From: Frankia sp. RB7
GTDB taxonomy: Bacteria; Pseudomonadota; Alphaproteobacteria; Rhizobiales; Xanthobacteraceae
Direction of reading: 5' to 3'
DNA: 64,000 nucleotides
NCBI GenBank assembly: GCA_030403585.1
Contig: JAUEPE010000007.1
Location: 147,292-211,291 of the forward strand
Position numbers and translations under genes: made by a program. Below are positions 59,372 through 64,000 of this stretch, piece after piece. How positions within the stretch are numbered: the stretch's first letter is position 1; every line of letters starts with the position of its first letter. Under the pieces are notes generated by a model that was given only the letters and a program-made list of their open reading frames with translations, did no database searches and was not told the origin of the DNA.

Positions 59372-60406
59372 CTAGCCTGCCAGCGCCACGTCGGGCGCCG
59401 TCCGGCTCCATCCCAGCGCCGGCGCGACCTTGTCGGCCACCAGTTCGATCGAGCGCAGAACATAGGGGTGCGGTGCATCGACCGAGTGAACCTGGAAGAC
59501 CAGATCGGTCACCCGTTCCAGCGTCGCGTCGGTGCGCAGCGAGGCGATGACCTCGTCGGCACCGCCGACATGGGTGTCGAACGCCGTGATCATCTCCTCC
59601 AGCGTCTCGCCCGGAGGAAGGTGACCGCCCTTCATGAATTGCGGCAATGCGCGGCGCAGCCCGATATCGGCGAGCCGCAGCGCCTCGCGATGATCGTCGG
59701 CGACGAACACGCTGCGAGACGCCATGATCCGCGGCTCGGCGCCCGGCGGCAGCGCCGCGAGATAGGCATCGATGATCGGGCTCTGGATCTCGGCGAGCTT
59801 GGCGTTTGGCGCGTCCTTTGCCCGCGGCTGGGTGCGCGAGAGCAGCAGGCCGTCGCCGGCCTTGCCGGCGCGCGCCCCACCCGCCACCGAGAATGTCGCC
59901 TGCCAGATGCGCTTGTCCAATTGTGGCCGCTGCGGGTAGAGCGTGTCGCCGCCATCGAGCTGCTTGCCGGTCAGCGCCTTGCGGACCACTTCGAGATTGC
60001 GCGCGAAGATCTCGTTGCGCTGAGTTCCGTCGAGGCCAAAGGCGGCGAAGGCGGACGGGTTGCCGCCGGTGCCGACGCCGAGCTCGAACCGGCCGTTGCA
60101 GAGGAGATCGAGCACCGCGGCGTCCTCCGCCACCCGCACCGCGCTCTCCAGCGGCAGAGTGACGATGCCGGTGCCGAGGCGAATGCGCGATGTCTGCGCC
60201 GCGACGTAGCCGAGGAACGTGAAGGGCGACGGCAGTCCGCCCTCGCGCTCGTGAAAATGGTGCTGGGCGATCCACGCGGAATCGAGACCGGCCTTCTCGG
60301 CCCGCACGATCTGCTCGGCGGCGAAGCGATACCGCTCCGCCGGCGGAGCCTCGTCCAGCAGCCGTGTAAAGAAGCCCAGGCGTTTCAGGTTTGCAAAGCG
60401 TTTCAT
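59372..60406 (-). CDS. FMN-dependent luciferase-like monooxygenase (KPN_01858-like)
   Basis: A 344-residue TIM-barrel flavin monooxygenase. MKRFANLKRLGFFTRL opens it; GLDSAWIAQHHFHEREGGLPSPFTFLGYVAAQTSRIRLGTGIVTLPLESAVRVAEDAAVLDLL is the luciferase-like core, with FELGVGTGGNPSAF as flavin phosphate loop. It belongs with the two CMD-fold proteins downstream. The set together with a Liv-type transporter suggests uptake and oxidative cleavage of one compound, perhaps sulfur- or nitrogen-containing; that is inference. ATG 60406 is chosen on family starts; upstream in-frame sequence is proline-rich. Confidence 0.85.
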   Translation of the reverse strand: MKRFANLKRLGFFTRLLDEAPPAERYRFAAEQIVRAEKAGLDSAWIAQHHFHEREGGLPSPFTFLGYVAAQTSRIRLGTGIVTLPLESAVRVAEDAAVLDLLCNGRFELGVGTGGNPSAFAAFGLDGTQRNEIFARNLEVVRKALTGKQLDGGDTLYPQRPQLDKRIWQATFSVAGGARAGKAGDGLLLSRTQPRAKDAPNAKLAEIQSPIIDAYLAALPPGAEPRIMASRSVFVADDHREALRLADIGLRRALPQFMKGGHLPPGETLEEMITAFDTHVGGADEVIASLRTDATLERVTDLVFQVHSVDAPHPYVLRSIELVADKVAPALGWSRTAPDVALAG

Positions 60407-60537
60407 ACGATCCCTGTCAGGCGAGGATGGCCACGGCCCCGATGATGTCGGTTGCCGCGGCCCGAGACAAGCGGGCATTGCGCAAGGCTGCCCGCCGGGA
60501 TCGGCCTCCTGCGCTGGACCTTGGCTAGGCAGTCTGC

Positions 60538-61320
60538 CTACCAGCTCGGCAGCACCGCGCCCTTGAACTTGGTGAGGATGAATTCCTTCACCTCGGGCGT
60601 GTGATAGCTGTCGACCAGTATCTTGACCCAGGGCTTGTCCTTGTCGGCGCTGCGGACCGCAATCAGGTTGACATAGGGACCCTTCGGGTCCTCTCGCAGG
60701 ATCGGATCCTTGACGGGATCGAGGCCCGCCTGGGTTGCATAATTGGTGTTGATCGCGGCCGCGTCGACGTCGTCGAGCGCGCGCGGCGCCTGGGCCGCAT
60801 CGACCTCGATAAACTTCAGCTTCCTGGGATTCTCGGTGACATCGAGCACGGTCGGCTTGAAGCCCACACCGTCCTTCAACTTGATCACGCCCTTGTCGCG
60901 CAAGAGCAGTAGCACACGGCCGCCATTGGTCGGATCGTTGGGGATCGAGATCTTGCCGCCGGCGGGAATGTCAGCGAAAGCTTTGTGCTTCTTCGAATAG
61001 ACGCCGATCGGGAAATTCACGGTGAGGCCGACCTGTTCGATCTTGTAACCGCGATCGGCCTTCTGGTTGTCGAGATAAGGCTGGTTCTGGAACGAATTGG
61101 CCTGGACGTCGCCGGCATCGAGCGCGGCATTCGGCACCACATAGTCGGAGAATTCGATGAGCTGGATATCGAGCCCCTGCTTGGCGGCAACCGGCTTCAC
61201 GGCCTCGAAGATCTGAGCGTGCGGGCCCGGCGTCACGCCGATCTTGATGGTCTCGGCACCTGCTGCGGCCGACCATGCGGTAAGCACGGTTGCGAGGATC
61301 AGGGAGGGACGAAACGACAT
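60538..61320 (-). CDS. MetQ/NlpA-family substrate-binding protein
   Basis: A 260-residue periplasmic binding protein of the methionine (MetQ) family. Signal peptide is LILATVLTAWSAAAGA; the mature protein starts TIKIGVTPGPHAQIFEAVKPVAAKQGLDIQLIEFSDYVVPNAALDAGDVQANSFQNQPYL, a classic MetQ block. The Cys of a lipobox is absent, so it appears to be soluble. metN and metI are not adjacent, so it may use a permease elsewhere. ATG 61320 is preferred because GGAG lies six bases before it; ATG 61332 would include that site. It is upstream of the monooxygenase and may be part of that operon. Confidence 0.86.
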   Translation of the reverse strand: MSFRPSLILATVLTAWSAAAGAETIKIGVTPGPHAQIFEAVKPVAAKQGLDIQLIEFSDYVVPNAALDAGDVQANSFQNQPYLDNQKADRGYKIEQVGLTVNFPIGVYSKKHKAFADIPAGGKISIPNDPTNGGRVLLLLRDKGVIKLKDGVGFKPTVLDVTENPRKLKFIEVDAAQAPRALDDVDAAAINTNYATQAGLDPVKDPILREDPKGPYVNLIAVRSADKDKPWVKILVDSYHTPEVKEFILTKFKGAVLPSW

Positions 61321-61490
61321 CTTGGTCTCCATAACTCAAATGATTGGAACCGTATTCGCTTCTCCGCCAGGCGAAATCAATGAAATGAAAATCCATATTG
61401 ACCGCATTTGGCGGACGACGCTTCTCCATTCGCCACCAAATGGGAAACGAACGCAGATTGGGGCAGCGGCAAGTCGCGCGCAAGCGCTTC

Positions 61491-62981
61491 CTAGGTGCGC
61501 GGCTCGGCGCGCCAGGTCGACGGCGACAGCATGATCAGCACGCAGATCACGGCGTAGGCGGCGAGCGACACCGTGACCATGGCGGCGAGCCCGGTCATTC
61601 CCGCGCCGAAATACGCAACCGCAATCCAGCCGCCGCCGGCTGCGATCAGTATGCGCGCGACCGCGGACAGCAGAGGGCCCATCGCCCGGCCGGTGCCTTG
61701 CGCGGCGAACGACGTGACGAAGCCGAAGCCAAGCGCGGCATAGGCCGGCGCCACGATGCGTAAATAGGTCATGCCTTCGTTCACCACCTCCGCGTCGTGG
61801 CTGAAGATGTGCAGCCAGGCAGTCGGAAAGATTGCGACCAGCAGGCCGATCGCGCCGGTCATGATCAGGCCAGCGGCGCCGCTGACCCAGCCGATCCTCT
61901 GCGCCCGCGCGGTCTGGCCTGCGCCCATGTTGACGCCGACCATGGTCAGCGTCGCCGTGCTGATGCCGAACAGCAGCGGGATCATGATGTAGTCGAGCCG
62001 CGAGGCGATGCCGTAGCCGGCGAGCGCCGAGGTGCCGAACAGGCCGACCGCGCCGGTGACGAGGATGACGGTGAGGTTGGTCAGCACGGCGTTGAACGCG
62101 GTGGGGATGCCGACCTTCAACATGTCGCCGAAAATCTTCGCGCGCAGCGGCACGATATGCAGCCTCAGGCCCGATGCGCCCGAGGACATGTAGCGCAGCA
62201 GGAACAGCATGGCCGCGCCGTAATAGAGGCCGAAGGCAATGCCGGCGCCACCGATGCCGAGACTTGGGACGGGTCCGAAGCCGAAGATCAGCAGCGGCGA
62301 CACCGGGATCGTCACGATCGCGCCGATCAGCGTCACCAGCGCTGGCACCTTGACGTTGCCGGAGCCGCGCAGCGCGGCCGCCTGGAGGTTGACGATCCAG
62401 ACAGGAATCGCGCCTGCAAACAGATAGCTCGAATAGGTGATCGCGGCGTCGAGCGCGCCGCCGCGGCCGCCGAGGGCGCGGAACAGCGCCGGGCCGCCGA
62501 AATGCACTCCCAATGTGAACAGCGCGCCCGCGATGATCGCAAGCACGATGGCGTGGAACAGTGCCGCATCCGCATCGTCGCGGCGGCCGGCGCCGACCGC
62601 GCGCGCCACCGACGAGGCGACGCCGGAGCCGAACCCGCCGTTCGACATCATGGTCATCAGCATGAAGATCGGAAACACCAGCGCAGCACCGGCCAGTGCA
62701 TCGGTGCCGAGATAGCCGACATAATAGGCCTCCGCGATGTTGACCGCAGTCTGCGCCACCAGGACGGTCACGGTCGGCAGCGCGAGCTTGAGCAGCGTCG
62801 GCAGGATCGGCGCGGTCAGAAGCGCGACGCGACGCTGGTCGGCAGATGCCGCCACGATGCGAGGCGCGGCCGCGCTGCGCGCCGGGGGCGCGATCGCCGA
62901 CAAGGTCGGTGCGGCGACGTCCTCGACTGACATTCCTGAGGTCCTGTTGTCTTTCGGGACTGCCGCTGGCGCGTCAGCCAT
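61491..62981 (-). CDS. MATE-family multidrug exporter
   Basis: A 496-residue exporter with twelve helices. Family blocks include LLKLALPTVTVLVAQTAVNIAEAYYVGYLGTDALAGAALVFPIFMLMTMMSNGGFGSGVASSVARAVGAG in the N-terminal half and VGVNMGAGQTARAQRIGW in the C-terminal half. MATE proteins use H+ or Na+ gradients to expel cationic compounds. The ATG at 62981 is preferred to 63014, which lies inside the operator region. A TetR-family gene is divergent from it and probably its repressor. Confidence 0.9.
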   Translation of the reverse strand: MADAPAAVPKDNRTSGMSVEDVAAPTLSAIAPPARSAAAPRIVAASADQRRVALLTAPILPTLLKLALPTVTVLVAQTAVNIAEAYYVGYLGTDALAGAALVFPIFMLMTMMSNGGFGSGVASSVARAVGAGRRDDADAALFHAIVLAIIAGALFTLGVHFGGPALFRALGGRGGALDAAITYSSYLFAGAIPVWIVNLQAAALRGSGNVKVPALVTLIGAIVTIPVSPLLIFGFGPVPSLGIGGAGIAFGLYYGAAMLFLLRYMSSGASGLRLHIVPLRAKIFGDMLKVGIPTAFNAVLTNLTVILVTGAVGLFGTSALAGYGIASRLDYIMIPLLFGISTATLTMVGVNMGAGQTARAQRIGWVSGAAGLIMTGAIGLLVAIFPTAWLHIFSHDAEVVNEGMTYLRIVAPAYAALGFGFVTSFAAQGTGRAMGPLLSAVARILIAAGGGWIAVAYFGAGMTGLAAMVTVSLAAYAVICVLIMLSPSTWRAEPRT

Positions 62982-63003
62982 TGCATTACGTTCATAATGC
63001 TTT

Positions 63004-63017
63004 ATTATGATCATAAT
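63004..63017. promoter_or_regulatory. Palindromic operator between the MATE and TetR genes
   Basis: A perfect 14-base palindrome ATTATGATCATAAT. A further half-site TCATAATGC occurs at 62992-63000, so the pattern GCATTATGA repeats. Position between divergent exporter and repressor genes makes it the likely TetR binding site. Confidence 0.65.
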
Positions 63018-63087
63018 GCAATAGCAAATCGCTCACGATCCTGTGGCCGGCACTTCCAGGCCGGCCGACAGGAGGGAGTCAGACCCC

Positions 63088-63663
63088 ATGCGCTACGAAA
63101 AGGGACACAAGGACGAAACCCGCCGGCACATCCTCGATGTCGCCTCAGCGCAGTTCCGCGAGAGCGGGATCGCCGCCGTCGGCCTCGCTGGCATCATGTC
63201 GGAGGCGGGCCTCACCAACGGCGCCTTCTACTCGCACTTCGCCTCCAAGGAGGAGCTGGTCCGGGAGGTGCTGACCGATGCGCTCACGAGGCGCGAGGAG
63301 CGGCACAAGGCCAACCTGGAGAACGGCGTCGCGCTCGAGACCACGATCCGCGACTACCTTTCGACGCGGCATCGCGACCGCGCCGGGACCGGCTGCCCGA
63401 CCGCCGCGCTGGTCGCCGAGATCGCGCGGCATCCAAAGGCGACACGCGACGCCTTCACCGGCAAGGTCGCTGACATCGTGGTGCTGATGGCGGATCAGAT
63501 CAGGCAAGGCTCCGCGAAGGACCGTCGACGCAAGGCGATCACGATCTATTCCACCATGGTCGGCGCGCTTCAGTTGGCGCGCGCGGTCAACGACAAGCCA
63601 TTGTCCGACGAGATCCTGGAGAATGCAGTGGAAGCAGCGGTCGCTCTTGCAAACGAACGCTGA
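63088..63663 (+). CDS. TetR/AcrR-family repressor
   Basis: A 191-residue regulator. The N-terminal helix-turn-helix is RYEKGHKDETRRHILDVASAQFRESGIAAVGLAGIMSEAGLTNGAFYSHFASKEELVREVL (residues 1-60), a standard TetR arrangement. The ligand domain has GTGCPTAALVAEIARHPKATRDAF. This subgroup often controls neighbouring exporters or reductases. ATG 63088 follows GGAGGGAGTC and opens the HTH domain. It is divergent from the MATE gene. Confidence 0.88.
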   Translation: MRYEKGHKDETRRHILDVASAQFRESGIAAVGLAGIMSEAGLTNGAFYSHFASKEELVREVLTDALTRREERHKANLENGVALETTIRDYLSTRHRDRAGTGCPTAALVAEIARHPKATRDAFTGKVADIVVLMADQIRQGSAKDRRRKAITIYSTMVGALQLARAVNDKPLSDEILENAVEAAVALANER

Positions 63664-63904
63664 CGCGTTCGAAAATCCAGCCGCCATCTGTGGCGATTTG
63701 GCGGCGGCTGCAATGAAACTCTGGCCGTTGCAACACAGCGAAACTTGATGTGCCCTCGGCGACCGGGTTAGCGTCTGCGCGCGGCCTTACAACTTCCCCA
63801 AGTTCGCTGAGTTCGCACTGGACCCGCCGCCTGAACCTGCTGTCAGGCGACGGTCCAGTTCCTTCAAGACGGTCTAGGTCAGCGTTTCCTTGGTTCGAAT
63901 CATA
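63664..63904. other. Intergenic region between tetR and the transposase fragment, with a strong hairpin
   Basis: It contains an imperfect inverted repeat at 63817-63859 with arms of about 17 bases (ACTGGACC...TCAGGCGAC pattern, loop about 8). It may be a terminator or a small structured RNA. No typical terminal inverted repeat of an IS element could be assigned with certainty. Confidence 0.4.
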
Positions 63905-64000
63905 TCAGGCAGGCTCGGCGAGTTTGTAGGACCATGTGTGGATGACGGGATATCGATTGACGTCCTTGATGCCGAGCATGATGCGTTCCTTTAGTTCTTG
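63905..64000 (-). CDS. IS630-family transposase, last 31 codons (cut by window edge)
   Basis: The minus-strand frame entering at the right edge reads QELKERIMLGIKDVN then PVIHTWSYKLAEPA before a TGA stop at 63905. The sequence of a helix followed by NxxPVxHTWSYKL is the usual C-terminus of IS630-type DDE transposases. Only the end is visible, so intactness of the element cannot be judged. It is the only mobile element signal in the window. Confidence 0.75.
   Translation of the reverse strand, partial: QELKERIMLGIKDVNRYPVIHTWSYKLAEPA

Noticed and set aside
1..64000. CRISPR arrays, rRNA or tRNA genes, prophage
   Set aside because: No regularly spaced repeats, no rRNA or tRNA-like stretches and no phage structural genes were noticed on reading.

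Overview
The window is high-GC alphaproteobacterial DNA and looks like a Bradyrhizobium chromosome. The grounds are the gene families, the order of the flagellar genes, rhizobial-type flagellar proteins (MotC, MotE, FlaF, FlbT, a Rem/LafR-type regulator) and a bradyrhizobial-style palindromic repeat. The assignment is by recognition, without a database search.

Left flank (1-6788): ordinary metabolic genes. These are the N-terminal part of mannonate dehydratase (cut by the window edge), an NTF2-like protein, a CbbY-like HAD hydrolase, a YeeZ-like SDR, a class C beta-lactamase-fold serine hydrolase, a Tat-exported dienelactone hydrolase and an MHS-type MFS transporter.

Centre (about 7.1-47 kb): one nearly complete flagellar locus of the thin, lateral (Laf) type. 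It holds the master regulator lafR, the MS and C rings, the export apparatus (fliPQR, flhAB, fliI, and FliH-like and FliJ-like proteins), rod, hook and junction proteins, L and P rings, motor genes motA/motB/motC with motE, flbT/flaF, and three tandem flagellin genes each with its own leader and hairpin. fliA, fliD, fliO, flhF/flhG, visNR and chemotaxis genes are absent. Most genes are on the minus strand in tightly overlapped operons led by motA, each flagellin, fliF and flgE; a divergent plus-strand operon (DUF1217 gene-flgF-fliI) faces motA. A motif with consensus GCAAGCnTCGC, often as an 11-bp tandem pair, lies before every operon head and before a coiled-coil membrane protein gene at 8685; it is a candidate LafR box. 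Two paralogous MarR-type regulators with the same four-cysteine C-terminal motif bracket the locus (7164-7742 and 46347-46982).

Right flank (47-64 kb): a ketopantoate-reductase-like protein, a HerA-like ATPase, a nickel uptake unit (NiCoT permease and TonB-dependent receptor) preceded by an exact NikR-type operator, and a branched-chain-amino-acid-type ABC system with a fused LivH-LivM permease next to two AhpD/CMD-fold proteins and a luciferase-like monooxygenase. Then come a MetQ-like binding protein, a MATE exporter divergent from its probable TetR repressor with a palindromic operator between them, and the last 31 codons of an IS630-family transposase at the right edge.

The least described material is the shared LafR-box candidate, the conserved hairpin leader of the three flagellin mRNAs, the paired cysteine-rich MarR regulators, and small cluster proteins such as a FliL-like second membrane protein.
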